Assembly: GCA_022508985.1 (NCBI GenBank)
Contig: JAFLUA010000006.1
Location: 1 to 64,000 of the forward strand
Source: Muribaculaceae bacterium
GTDB taxonomy: Bacteria; Bacteroidota; Bacteroidia; Bacteroidales; Muribaculaceae
DNA: 64,000 nt
Direction of reading: 5' to 3'
Under the pieces are notes generated by a model. That model worked only from the letters and a program-made list of their open reading frames with translations. It did not search any database and was not told where the DNA came from. Shown here in pieces: positions 1-8,143 of this stretch. Position 1 is the first letter of the stretch. Every line of letters starts with the position of its first letter. Made by a program: the position numbers and the translations under genes.

Positions 1-1071
1 GATAAAGCCGATGCAATAACTATTGGAGATTCGCCTTTCCGTTTCCTTGCTCTTGACACACCGATGCAGGCGCTCGCCTTGAACAGTGATGGAAATGGTG
101 AAGCGATAATGTTTAAGCCATCTTCTACAAATTATACCGCTCCATCTGAATTTATAATCCCGGAGGTAGTGGAAATTAAAGGCAAGACATACAATGTGAC
201 GGAAATCGGACCTCAACTGACCATGAATCATACTGAAATTACTTCGCTCACAATCCCTTCGACTGTTAAAAATATTGCGAGCGGAGCGTTTAATGGTTGT
301 ACATCACTTAATGAAATCACAATAAACGCTGTTACGCCTCCAACAATAGCGTCTTCGTCTTTCGCTTCAGATATTAAAACGACTGCTTCAGTAACTATCC
401 CGACCGGATCTCTTGCTGCCTATAAAGCTGACGAACAGTGGTCGCAATTTAGCAACCTTATTGATGTAGAGACCGAAGGTGAAGATGGTTTGAATATGCT
501 ACCGTTCAGTATCATTAGGGGATGTACTAAAGACGTTTCCCTATCTCTTACATCCTCCGCCTCTTATTATGGTTTCCAATTTGATATGGAATTGCCGGAA
601 GGTCTATCAATTATTGAACCGGGGGGAGTTCAAGCCTCTTTGGCTATATCAGGTTTCTCCGTCAATTATAAAGAACAGCCTGATGGTAAGTATATGATTG
701 TAGTCTTTGACGTGGGAGGCAAATCTATACCGACCGGAACCAATGATATTCTTGAAATCACGTTCCTGGCGTCCGAGACTTTTAAAGGAGGTAAAATCAA
801 TATATCCAATGTGAAATTTTCCACAGATGGAGATAACGATAATCATAAAGATGTTGATTTCTCTGATCTTGAACTTGAAGTCACTCCTTCAAGCGGTGTA
901 AGCACTTCGGTTGAGCAATTATTCACAAACAATGACAATATTTCTCTCGAATTTTTCAATCTGTCAGGTGTAAAGGTCGCAACCGCTAAATCTCTTACAG
1001 AGGTTAATGTTGCGCCTGGCATATACATTGTAAAGAGAGGGAATGAATATAGCAAAGTTTTAATTCGATAA
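1..1071 (+). CDS. BspA-type leucine-rich-repeat surface protein, 3' part (5' end outside window)
   Basis: The frame is open from base 1, so the ATG at 64 in the ORF track is internal and the gene starts before the window. Visible parts, numbered from that ATG, are: a BspA/LRR_5-type repeat (about residues 45-105, pattern 'LTIPSTVKNIASGAFNGC'), a beta-rich cohesin-like domain (about 145-275), and a C-terminal type A sorting domain ending 'GIYIVKRGNEYSKVLIR'. In Bacteroidetes such tails direct type IX secretion and surface attachment. The role is probably adhesion or display of a cohesin-like module. Only 10 bases separate it from the C10 peptidase gene, so the two are probably co-transcribed. 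No catalytic motif is visible in the part seen. Confidence 0.8.
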   Translation, partial: DKADAITIGDSPFRFLALDTPMQALALNSDGNGEAIMFKPSSTNYTAPSEFIIPEVVEIKGKTYNVTEIGPQLTMNHTEITSLTIPSTVKNIASGAFNGCTSLNEITINAVTPPTIASSSFASDIKTTASVTIPTGSLAAYKADEQWSQFSNLIDVETEGEDGLNMLPFSIIRGCTKDVSLSLTSSASYYGFQFDMELPEGLSIIEPGGVQASLAISGFSVNYKEQPDGKYMIVVFDVGGKSIPTGTNDILEITFLASETFKGGKINISNVKFSTDGDNDNHKDVDFSDLELEVTPSSGVSTSVEQLFTNNDNISLEFFNLSGVKVATAKSLTEVNVAPGIYIVKRGNEYSKVLIR

Positions 1072-1081
1072 TTATACGGCC

Positions 1082-4000
1082 ATGAAACATATATATAGAC
1101 ATTTGTTTACATTAGTATTATTAGGTTTTTTGTCGTTTAGCAATCTCAATGCCAAGCAGATTTCACCGGAGACTGCCAAGCAAAATGCTTCAGACTTTGT
1201 TGCCAAACCAAAAGGCAATAAGGTTAAAGGCACTACAGCAATCTCTACACCGGTCTCGTTAATTTTGGCCCAAACAGTTAAAGATTCAAAATCTACTCCT
1301 CTGTTTTATATATTTTCACGAGGTGAAAATCGAGGATATGTCATTGCCAGTGCCGACACTCGGGTGAAACCGATTCTGGCCATTTCTCATAAAGGAACCT
1401 TCTCTTCGGTGGAAGAACTTCCTGAACCGGTAAAATATCTCCTTGAAACTTATAAGCAGGAAATATCCTCGGTAGTTTCGCAAGCGGAGAATAACGAACC
1501 TTCGGGCGAAGAGATATATCGCGAACCCATCGAACCTCTTGTTTCTACTATATGGGGACAGGATTCTCCTTTCAACAATGAATGTCCGATAGTGAGCGGT
1601 GAACGAGCCCCTGTGGGGTGTGTAGGTCTTGCCAATGCTATGGTGATGCGATACCACGAGTATCCGATGGCAGGAACCGGGTCGAGCACCTATACTTCGA
1701 GCGGACAGAGTATAACATATAATTATGCCGAACATCCGTTTGATTATGCCAATATGTTGGACTATTATTCCAATCATATTGACGATGAAGAAACAATTGA
1801 AACACACAATGCCGTCTCAAATCTGTGTCTTGCTGCCGCTCTCGCATGCGGTTCCAACTTTAAGGCGGGCGGTACTGCCTCATCAATTACAGTAAGTCCT
1901 TTCATCAACACTTTCGGTTACCCATCCGATGGAGCCGGTATGCTTTCGCGCGACTATTTCACCATAGAGGAATGGGAGGACATTGTGTATGAGGAACTTG
2001 AAAACAAACGACCGGTTGCCTATGGAGGTAAAAACGGCACGATGGGTCATGCATTCGTAATCGACGGTTATGAAGATGGCCTGTTTCATATCAACTGGGG
2101 CTGGTTTGGAGACTCCGACGACTTCTATTGCCTCACTTCCCTTCGACCCGGCGAGTCGGGAACCGGCGCCAATAATGATAATAATTACAGCACCAACCAG
2201 GAGATTGTGCGCGGAGTGCGACCGCCATCCAAACCTGCGGCCTCTCCCTTGTTTATTGCAACAGAATTTACTTATGATTCTGAAAACGGAAATTTCAACC
2301 TTATTGCACCTCTCTCCAAATCGGGTTACAAAAACATAAGACTCGGAGTCTTGCTTTGTGACACTCTGACCAATGAAGTGAAAGAAAAGTTGGAAGTCTC
2401 CGGTCTTGGAGATATAAATATTTCTGATTATAGAGAGAGCATCAGTTTCAAGATAGATTTAAAAGATTTACCCGATGGCAATTATAGGGTCCGTCCCGCT
2501 GTCAAACTCGCTTCTTCGGAAGCTGAATCGCAGAATTTCCAGGACTGGTATCCCGTATATTGCTACCTTAAGTTCAGTCGATTTGCCGATGTGGAAGTGA
2601 GCGGCGGCAACATCGTGGACTCTAAGAAGGGTACGGATGCCAATTTCAATGTAAAATTCACGGATTTTGAACTTAATGGGCCACTCATCGTTGGCGAAAT
2701 TACCGGATTCCAAATGAAGGCCTCCAATAACGGTAATGTATTCCTTCCAACGGTCCACAAACGAATTTATGTTCACGGAACCGATTCTTTAGCCACCCGA
2801 GACAACGGACGCGAAGCAATCGGCCTCGAGCCCGGTCAGACTATGACCGTAAATATGGCACTTCCTGTAGACATGAAAACTGCCGGTGAATACGACCTAC
2901 AGATTGTGGACGTAGACAATCCCGAAATCTGTTATAGCGAAAGAATACCCTTTACACTGATCACTACAGCCGGCAATAAAGTTATAGACGGGATAAAATA
3001 TCTTCCTTATGACCGACAGGGAAAAAGGGCAATAGTGTTAAAAAGCACGATGAGCGAAGAAGTTACAATTCTTTCTGAAGTGGAATTTGACGGAGAAATG
3101 TATACCGTCGACATGCTCAGTATCATGTTTGCCAATACATCTACACGAGTGAAGAAAGTGAATCTTCCCCCAACGATTAGATGGATTGGCTCATCTGCTT
3201 TCTATATGTGCAGCAATCTCCAGGAAATCAATCTCCCTGAAAATCTTGAATATCTCGGAGGCAATGCCTTCGGCAAGTGTTCTTCACTTCAGCATATTGA
3301 ACTTCCCAGTACTTTAACAGCGATATATACCAATACATTTACAAGTTCCGGTCTTATATCCATTACTCTCCCCTCTGGAATAAAATCAATTGGCAAGAAT
3401 GCCTTCTCTTCAACTAAATTATCCAAATTGACTATACCTGCAGAAGTAGAGTTAATTGAGGATAATGCATTCGGGAATGTATATCTTACCGAGATAAGAT
3501 GTTATGCCCAGGAACCTCCGGTTATTTTCTACAGGACGTTCATGTCTGACCGTTACAACCGTGCAAAACTTTATGTGCCCGACACTGCAGTCGATGCATA
3601 TAAAAAAGCGGAAAACTGGAAATATTTCTCCCAGATAGGAGGTCTCATTTCAGAAAAATATTTCAAGGCCAATAATGTATGGTATGAAGTAACGCCGGAT
3701 TACGAGGCGATAGTAGCAAGACCTCAACAAGGCGAAACCTATTCTTTAACCAGTTACTCAATACCCGATGTTGTTACTTATAACAATGTGGAGTATAAAG
3801 TAATAGCCGTGGCGGATTCAGCATTTATGAACGTTTCGACTTTAACGGCGTTAGGCGGAGGTGCCAATGTTACTAAAGTAGGTTCACACGCTTTCGACGG
3901 GACTTCCTTGAATTCTCTTTCCCTTCCCCAAAATGTTGTGGAAATTGGTGACTATGCTTATGCCAACACCAAGGCCTCTACTATCACTTCATTCCCCGCG

Positions 4001-5716
4001 ACTCTCCAAAAGATAGGGAAATATGCCTTTGCAAATAATTCCAGTCTGGCATACAGAAGACTTCTGACTGCGGATTTTTGGCTTGATATACCTTCTTCGG
4101 TAAAAGAGATAGGTGATGGAGCCTTTGCAAACTGCACGAGCCTGAACGCACTGAGAATCAATGCTCCCTTTGAAATAGGCAAAAATGTATTTGAGAATAC
4201 TAAAGGACTGACCACCTGTTGCTTGAATAATTCCGAATTTTCTGAAGATTTGGTGAACGCTCTTCAATCACAGATGCAGTCGGCTTCGTTCTATATCGAT
4301 GCTTCCCATAGGGATTATTATTCTGCAATGTTTGAAGGGAAATCAAAACTTTATAACCTTCTGCAGGAGTTGACCTACGAAGTTTCAGATACTCACTCCA
4401 TTGAAGGAATTTCAAATATCAGAATCAAAAGTGAGGATAAATACGGCAATCCCCGCATAACTTATTTCCAGGTTGTTTTAAACTACTTCACCACCGCCGG
4501 ATACGCTCAAGTGGATTCTTACGAGCCGTTCAGCGAGGAAGGTTACTTTAATCTTGTTTTAACACCTATCCTAGAGGCGAATAATATTCAGGTAAATCTG
4601 ACTTTCGAACAACCAGGTTTATTCCTCTATATACCCGTAGACGTAATTAAGGCGGCTACAATAATATCCAAGATTGAATTGGGAGAGGAAACGGTAAGTC
4701 TTAAGAAAGGTGACTCGCATCAAATCACCGCTCGTTATACTCCGGAAAATCCGTCGGACAACACTTTGGTATGGACATCATCGGATGAATCGGTGGCAAT
4801 TGTAGATACAGCCGGACAGGTGACGGCTATCTCAAATGGCAACGCAACTATTACTTGCAAGGCGTTGAGAGGACCTGCCTCGGCTACGTGCCTTGTGGAG
4901 GTAGGAATAGAATTGCGGCCCGGCAAAGCCCTTGACGATGGTACTGACGAGATTACTGTTGCCGATGTCAACGCTATCGCCTCACATATTATGGGAGATG
5001 TCGTTGAAAACTTTAATGCAGCGAATGCCGATGCCAACCAAGACGGAAGTATTACTATCTCCGATATCACTACTACAGTCAAGATGATTCTTAATGCCAA
5101 GAATGAGCACGAAGAATCCAAAAGCGTTAAGGCAAAAGCTCGTGCGGCAATGGAAGACGCTTCGGTCGTTATTTCCTTCGACGACATTAATATTGAACCC
5201 GACGGCAGCGCAAATGTAATCGCTCGCTTTATAGCTGATGACGATTATTCTTCAATCCAAGCAGACATTATCTGTCCGCATGGTTTAGAAATTTTGGATA
5301 TTCAACTTGCTGCCGGATTGACTACACATTCGTTGGCTTGGAAGAAGATAAATGACTCCAGATATAGATTAATCATATATTCAGTGATGAACAATCTCCT
5401 TCCTTCTAATGAGGATGAATTAGCCTCAATCAAATTCCAAGCCTTGAATACTCAATTCGGGAAATTAGACATTGAATATGGTTGGGCTGCTACTCCGTCA
5501 GCAACTAAGAGCTCAGTAACTTCTACCGGTGGTTCAGTTTCCGTCACGACTTCAATAAATGATGTTCTTGCCGATACCGAAATTGTAAATGTTTATAATA
5601 CATCGGGAGTTCTCATTTTACAAAATATAAGGGTGTCGGAACTAAACAAACAGCTTGCTCCCGGCTTTTACATAGTTGTAGGAAACGAAGGTTCCCACAA
5701 ATTACTTATCAAATAA
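1082..5716 (+). CDS. Secreted C10 (streptopain/SpeB-like) cysteine peptidase with LRR, Big_2, dockerin-like and cohesin-like modules
   Basis: This is a 1544-residue secreted protein. A signal peptide (1-24) and an inhibitory propeptide region precede a C10 papain-fold domain. The catalytic cysteine is Cys180 in 'APVGCVGLANAM' and the histidine is His323 in 'MGHAFVIDGY', followed by the 'HINWGW' motif. Then come two blocks of BspA-type LRRs (about 655-860 and 865-1040), a Big_2 Ig-like domain (about 1190-1275), a dockerin-like segment (about 1280-1340) with one canonical calcium loop 'DANQDGSITISD' and one degenerate loop, a cohesin-like domain (about 1357-1483), and a T9SS type A sorting tail. 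Both peptidase residues are intact, so an active surface protease is likely. The substrate is unknown. A terminator follows directly. Confidence 0.88.
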   Translation: MKHIYRHLFTLVLLGFLSFSNLNAKQISPETAKQNASDFVAKPKGNKVKGTTAISTPVSLILAQTVKDSKSTPLFYIFSRGENRGYVIASADTRVKPILAISHKGTFSSVEELPEPVKYLLETYKQEISSVVSQAENNEPSGEEIYREPIEPLVSTIWGQDSPFNNECPIVSGERAPVGCVGLANAMVMRYHEYPMAGTGSSTYTSSGQSITYNYAEHPFDYANMLDYYSNHIDDEETIETHNAVSNLCLAAALACGSNFKAGGTASSITVSPFINTFGYPSDGAGMLSRDYFTIEEWEDIVYEELENKRPVAYGGKNGTMGHAFVIDGYEDGLFHINWGWFGDSDDFYCLTSLRPGESGTGANNDNNYSTNQEIVRGVRPPSKPAASPLFIATEFTYDSENGNFNLIAPLSKSGYKNIRLGVLLCDTLTNEVKEKLEVSGLGDINISDYRESISFKIDLKDLPDGNYRVRPAVKLASSEAESQNFQDWYPVYCYLKFSRFADVEVSGGNIVDSKKGTDANFNVKFTDFELNGPLIVGEITGFQMKASNNGNVFLPTVHKRIYVHGTDSLATRDNGREAIGLEPGQTMTVNMALPVDMKTAGEYDLQIVDVDNPEICYSERIPFTLITTAGNKVIDGIKYLPYDRQGKRAIVLKSTMSEEVTILSEVEFDGEMYTVDMLSIMFANTSTRVKKVNLPPTIRWIGSSAFYMCSNLQEINLPENLEYLGGNAFGKCSSLQHIELPSTLTAIYTNTFTSSGLISITLPSGIKSIGKNAFSSTKLSKLTIPAEVELIEDNAFGNVYLTEIRCYAQEPPVIFYRTFMSDRYNRAKLYVPDTAVDAYKKAENWKYFSQIGGLISEKYFKANNVWYEVTPDYEAIVARPQQGETYSLTSYSIPDVVTYNNVEYKVIAVADSAFMNVSTLTALGGGANVTKVGSHAFDGTSLNSLSLPQNVVEIGDYAYANTKASTITSFPATLQKIGKYAFANNSSLAYRRLLTADFWLDIPSSVKEIGDGAFANCTSLNALRINAPFEIGKNVFENTKGLTTCCLNNSEFSEDLVNALQSQMQSASFYIDASHRDYYSAMFEGKSKLYNLLQELTYEVSDTHSIEGISNIRIKSEDKYGNPRITYFQVVLNYFTTAGYAQVDSYEPFSEEGYFNLVLTPILEANNIQVNLTFEQPGLFLYIPVDVIKAATIISKIELGEETVSLKKGDSHQITARYTPENPSDNTLVWTSSDESVAIVDTAGQVTAISNGNATITCKALRGPASATCLVEVGIELRPGKALDDGTDEITVADVNAIASHIMGDVVENFNAANADANQDGSITISDITTTVKMILNAKNEHEESKSVKAKARAAMEDASVVISFDDINIEPDGSANVIARFIADDDYSSIQADIICPHGLEILDIQLAAGLTTHSLAWKKINDSRYRLIIYSVMNNLLPSNEDELASIKFQALNTQFGKLDIEYGWAATPSATKSSVTSTGGSVSVTTSINDVLADTEIVNVYNTSGVLILQNIRVSELNKQLAPGFYIVVGNEGSHKLLIK

Positions 5717-5741
5717 TTACAACTAACCTAACATCTAAATC

Positions 5742-5779
5742 GGCTTATCATGGTTAATCCCAAGATAAGCCAATTTTTT
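5742..5779 (+). terminator. Rho-independent terminator after the C10 peptidase gene
   Basis: A perfect 8-bp stem (GGCTTATC at 5742-5749 with GATAAGCC at 5764-5771) with a 14-base loop is followed two bases later by a run of six T. Confidence 0.8.
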
Positions 5780-5973
5780 AATTATTTTCTACATTTGAAT
5801 CAGTCCAAATGGTAATGGAGCCGATGGAAGCCTGTTCAACTACCGATAATGTAGAAACCCTTCGCTCTGCGCTCCGTTCCGCTCAACAACAAGTCGCCTT
5901 GCTGATCGAGCAAAACTCACAGTTGACATCGGTTATCAAAGGTTTGGCAAGAAGATAATCCACACACTCGGAG
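5780..5973 (+). other. Intergenic stretch with an unrecognised 49-codon ORF (5809-5958)
   Basis: An ATG at 5809 opens a 49-codon frame ending in TAA at 5958. The product has a helical, Gln/Leu-rich stretch ('SAQQQVALLIEQNSQL') that looks like a short coiled coil. I see no clear promoter or ribosome-binding site. Coiled coils of this kind occur at the N-terminus of IS66-type transposases, but the resemblance is weak and there are no terminal repeats. It may be a fragment of a mobile element, given the integration scar next to it, or a chance ORF. Confidence 0.2.
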
Positions 5974-6057
5974 TCAGCTTGAAGCATTTACCTCACAAAC
6001 TGCAGCCTTTCCCGGTTTTGTTCTCCGGTCATCTAAATAAAATTTGGTGTTCGCCAT
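5974..6057 (-). pseudogene. Remnant of a tyrosine-type integrase gene (N-terminal 27 codons only)
   Basis: Read on the minus strand, an ATG at 6057 opens a 27-codon frame whose first residues 'TKFYLDDRRTKPGK' match the start typical of Bacteroidetes phage/transposon tyrosine integrases. In these proteins a short beta-strand is followed by a run of basic residues before the SAM-like domain. The frame stops at 5974 and no integrase core (Arg...His-x-x-Arg...Tyr) follows on either strand, so this is a broken 5' end and not a functional gene. It sits beside a tRNA with a partial tRNA copy, the usual place for such integrases. The family call rests on only a few residues. Confidence 0.5.
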
Positions 6058-6113
6058 ACTTAAAAAAGTCGAGGCTTGACACACAAATTCGTTCCTTCTT
6101 GGCTTTTCACTCT

Positions 6114-6153
6114 ACCTTGTACATAAAAAAATGTACAAGGTGATGTACAAGGT
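6114..6153. repeat. Triple 11-bp repeat ATGTACAAGGT (one inverted, two direct)
   Basis: ACCTTGTACAT (6114-6124), a six-A spacer, ATGTACAAGGT (6131-6141), one base, and ATGTACAAGGT again (6143-6153). The first two copies form a perfect 11-bp inverted repeat. The cluster lies 57-96 bases upstream of the integrase remnant's start codon, where an operator or integrase arm-type sites would be expected. Confidence 0.85.
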
Positions 6154-6292
6154 AAATTCAGCGAACTTCATCAAAAAGCATAAAAAATGTGCATTTTACC
6201 TCTTTTTTTTAAGCATTTTATTGCCTTTAGAGGCTAAAGAAAGACGTTGATTTTAGGCGTTTCCGCCTTATTTTCAGCGTCTTAAACTTTAA

Positions 6293-6358
6293 GTGGTCCC
6301 ACTTGGGCTTGAACCAAGGGCCCCCTGCCAAATGTAGACACGGTGAGTCAGATGCTCT
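6293..6358 (-). pseudogene. Partial, decayed copy of the neighbouring tRNA(CAT)
   Basis: Bases 6293-6327 repeat bases 6406-6440 (35 bp with one mismatch), which is the 3' half of the intact tRNA and its flank. Bases 6344-6358 repeat 6445-6459 (anticodon and D-arm side). The copy carries about 12 extra bases where the anticodon loop should be and lacks the 5' acceptor strand, so it cannot fold as a tRNA. It is either an attachment-site duplication left by an integrative element or a dead tandem tRNA. Confidence 0.75.
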
Positions 6359-6360
6359 AA

Positions 6361-6396
6361 ACAAAAACAAGCAGCTACCGCGATTTGGTAACTGCT
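6361..6396 (-). terminator. Terminator of the tRNA transcript
   Basis: On the minus strand AGCAGTTACC pairs with GGTAGCTGCT (10 bp, one G-T wobble) across a 7-base loop, followed by TTGTTTTTGT. It begins 10 bases past the tRNA 3' end, between the intact tRNA and the partial copy. Confidence 0.75.
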
Positions 6397-6406
6397 CGTT
6401 CTGTTG

Positions 6407-6480
6407 TGGTCCCACTTGGGCTTGAACCAAGGACCCCCTGATTATGAGTCAGATGCTCTGACCAACTGAGCTATAGGACC
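6407..6480 (-). tRNA. tRNA with CAT anticodon (elongator Met, or Ile2)
   Basis: A 74-base gene on the minus strand folds as a standard cloverleaf. The 7-bp acceptor stem pairs GGTCCTA with TGGGACC, the D arm contains AGCTCAG, the anticodon loop is CTCATAA, and the T arm contains GGTTCAAGCC. The discriminator base is A and CCA is not encoded. The CAT anticodon with A37/A38 fits elongator methionine or the lysidine-modified isoleucine tRNA; identity elements do not settle which. Its 3' half is duplicated 113 bases away. Confidence 0.93.
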
Positions 6481-6495
6481 TACATTTTGCGGATG

Positions 6496-6526
6496 CAAAT
6501 TTATGACATATTTTTGAAATGGCAAA
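6496..6526 (-). promoter_or_regulatory. Promoter of the tRNA gene
   Basis: On the minus strand TTTG (6523-6526) is separated by 19 bases from TAAATTTG (6496-6503), matching the Bacteroidetes -33/-7 consensus. The tRNA starts 15 bases downstream of the -7 element. Confidence 0.7.
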
Positions 6527-6646
6527 GGCTTTGTAGATTTTTTTGATTGTTTGCCACTTATTTTTATATAATTTTTGAGTTTGATTTATTTGTGAGTTTA
6601 GATGTTTGTGGTATCAAGTGATTGAAGTATAGGTGCTTAAATGTTT

Positions 6647-7771
6647 TTATGGTTGCTGCGTTTGCGAAGGCTTTGTTAGCTGCTCAATTCGTTGATTTGC
6701 TTCGATAAGTCTTGCCACGTCGATACGGCCATTTTCAACAGCGTCTGCTATGATGTTGACCAATTTGGCGGGTCGATCAGATTCAAAGCCTGTTGTGATA
6801 TTGTTTCCAACAATAATCATGTCGGCACCAGCGTCAATGGCAAGTATAAGAGCATTTTCGATATCGTAGTTGTCGATAATCCCTTGCATATACAGGTCGT
6901 CGGTGATAATCACTCCGGTATAACCGAGTTTCTCTCTAAGGAGTTGGTTTATTATTTTTTTAGAAAGGGTAGCAGGCAGATCGGGGTCGAGTTTACGGTT
7001 AAAGATATGAGCCGTCATGATGGCATCGGCCATGCCGGAGTCGATTAATCGTTTGAATGGTATTAGTTCGCGTTCGTCCCAATTGGCAGTGACGTCGGTA
7101 AGACCATAATGCGAGTCGGCGGTTGCGCTACCATGCCCCGGGAAGTGTTTTAGGGTGGCTTTAATGCCGAGCGCGTGGAAAGCGTCGATGGCTGCTTCGG
7201 CATGAATGGCAACAGAATCGGCATTGTGGCTATATGCTCGGTCGAGCTGCCCTATAACGGGGCAATCATCGCGGTGCACGTCGACTTCCGGCGCGAGGTT
7301 GAGGTCGATGCCGGCGTCTTTTAGTTGCTGAGCCAAGACGAGGCTCCAGCGATAAGTAGAGTCGGTGCTGCCCGTCATGCCGAGTTCTTTGGCGCTTGGC
7401 ACGGCTTCAAATCCGTATTGAGGCTTGAGGCGTTGAACGAGCCCGCCTTCTTGGTCGGCGGTTATCAATAAAGGATAGCCGGCCAATTGACGCAGGTCGT
7501 CGGTTAATTTTTTTATCTGGTCGCGCCCGGTTACGTTGCGACTTCCTAATTTGCGGCTTCCTGTCAAATCGATGTCGAAGAGGATGATGCCGCCTACTTT
7601 TGTGTCTTTAAGATAAGATACTACCGGATTGTCGGGTGTGATGCTGTCGCCCTTGAATCCAACGATAAGCATACGAGCAGCCAAGCGCTCAACAGAGTCA
7701 CGAGAAAGGACGTCGGCCGAGGCTGTAAGCGCCAGTAGCATGGTTATGAGTGTTAGGAATGATTTTTTCAT
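6647..7771 (-). CDS. Secreted family 3 glycoside hydrolase, beta-N-acetylhexosaminidase type
   Basis: A 374-residue protein with a signal peptide (about 1-19) and one GH3 TIM-barrel domain. It has the NagZ-type motifs 'KHFPGHG' followed by 'DSHYGLTDV' (the His/Asp acid-base pair) and 'IITDDLYMQG', whose aspartate is the expected nucleophile. NagZ-like enzymes remove N-acetylglucosamine from muropeptides or chitin-like sugars; export makes this one periplasmic or extracellular. It lacks the C-terminal beta-lactamase domain seen in some Bacteroidetes GH3 fusions. A 48-codon gene on the same strand ends 43 bases upstream and may share its transcript. I see no good promoter between the two. Confidence 0.88.
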   Translation of the reverse strand: MKKSFLTLITMLLALTASADVLSRDSVERLAARMLIVGFKGDSITPDNPVVSYLKDTKVGGIILFDIDLTGSRKLGSRNVTGRDQIKKLTDDLRQLAGYPLLITADQEGGLVQRLKPQYGFEAVPSAKELGMTGSTDSTYRWSLVLAQQLKDAGIDLNLAPEVDVHRDDCPVIGQLDRAYSHNADSVAIHAEAAIDAFHALGIKATLKHFPGHGSATADSHYGLTDVTANWDERELIPFKRLIDSGMADAIMTAHIFNRKLDPDLPATLSKKIINQLLREKLGYTGVIITDDLYMQGIIDNYDIENALILAIDAGADMIIVGNNITTGFESDRPAKLVNIIADAVENGRIDVARLIEANQRIEQLTKPSQTQQP

Positions 7772-7814
7772 GATAAATCATTAAAAGAGTGGCGCAATAA
7801 AAGAACGGCAGAGG

Positions 7815-7961
7815 TCAATTCATCACCATGACACCTATCGGACTTGCATAAGCTGATCGAGCTAATTGTCTGATACGCTCGATAGTTGAACGACGTGGCT
7901 GTAATGTTGTATTTACTGATGAATTGGTGATGTGTTTAGAAAGAGTAGAATTTTTCTCCAT
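7815..7961 (-). CDS. Small conserved-type Bacteroidales protein, 48 residues
   Basis: This gene is too short for the ORF track. The minus-strand ATG at 7961 opens a 48-codon frame ending at TGA 7815-7817. The product ends 'STIERIRQLARSAYAS' followed by 'PIGVMVMN'. The pattern (R/P)-x-x-x-T-I-x-x-(I/L)-R-Q-(L/F)-A-R-x-Y ending in a Val-Met-Asn or Val-Leu-Asn tail is one I recognise from numerous 40-50 residue hypothetical proteins of Bacteroidales; their function is unknown. No signal peptide or membrane segment is visible. The C-terminal half is predicted to be a basic amphipathic helix. It lies 43 bases upstream of the GH3 gene on the same strand. Confidence 0.6.
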   Translation of the reverse strand: MEKNSTLSKHITNSSVNTTLQPRRSTIERIRQLARSAYASPIGVMVMN

Positions 7962-8106
7962 AGGCAGTTGTTATAAATTTAAGGGACAAGCACGCGTAGT
8001 TGCGTGTTTGAAAGGATAACGCGGAACGATGTGTTTTTATTGTGTATAAGATGGTGCAGATATTATAAAAAACTTTAATAATACGGCGGGATTGCAAAAA
8101 ATGGCT

Positions 8107-8114
8107 TATCTTTG
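8107..8114 (+). promoter_or_regulatory. -7 element for the surA-like operon
   Basis: TATCTTTG matches TAnnTTTG and lies 29 bases before the start codon at 8144. I do not see a good -33 TTTG at the expected spacing. Confidence 0.45.
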
Positions 8115-8143
8115 CAGATACTCCACAGAAAAGTAATAAAAAC

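Noticed and set aside
7816-7926. Inverted repeat CAATTCATCA/TGATGAATTG and inner ATCGAGC/GCTCGAT as a structured RNA
   Set aside because: Both fall inside the 48-residue coding frame and are better explained as coding sequence.
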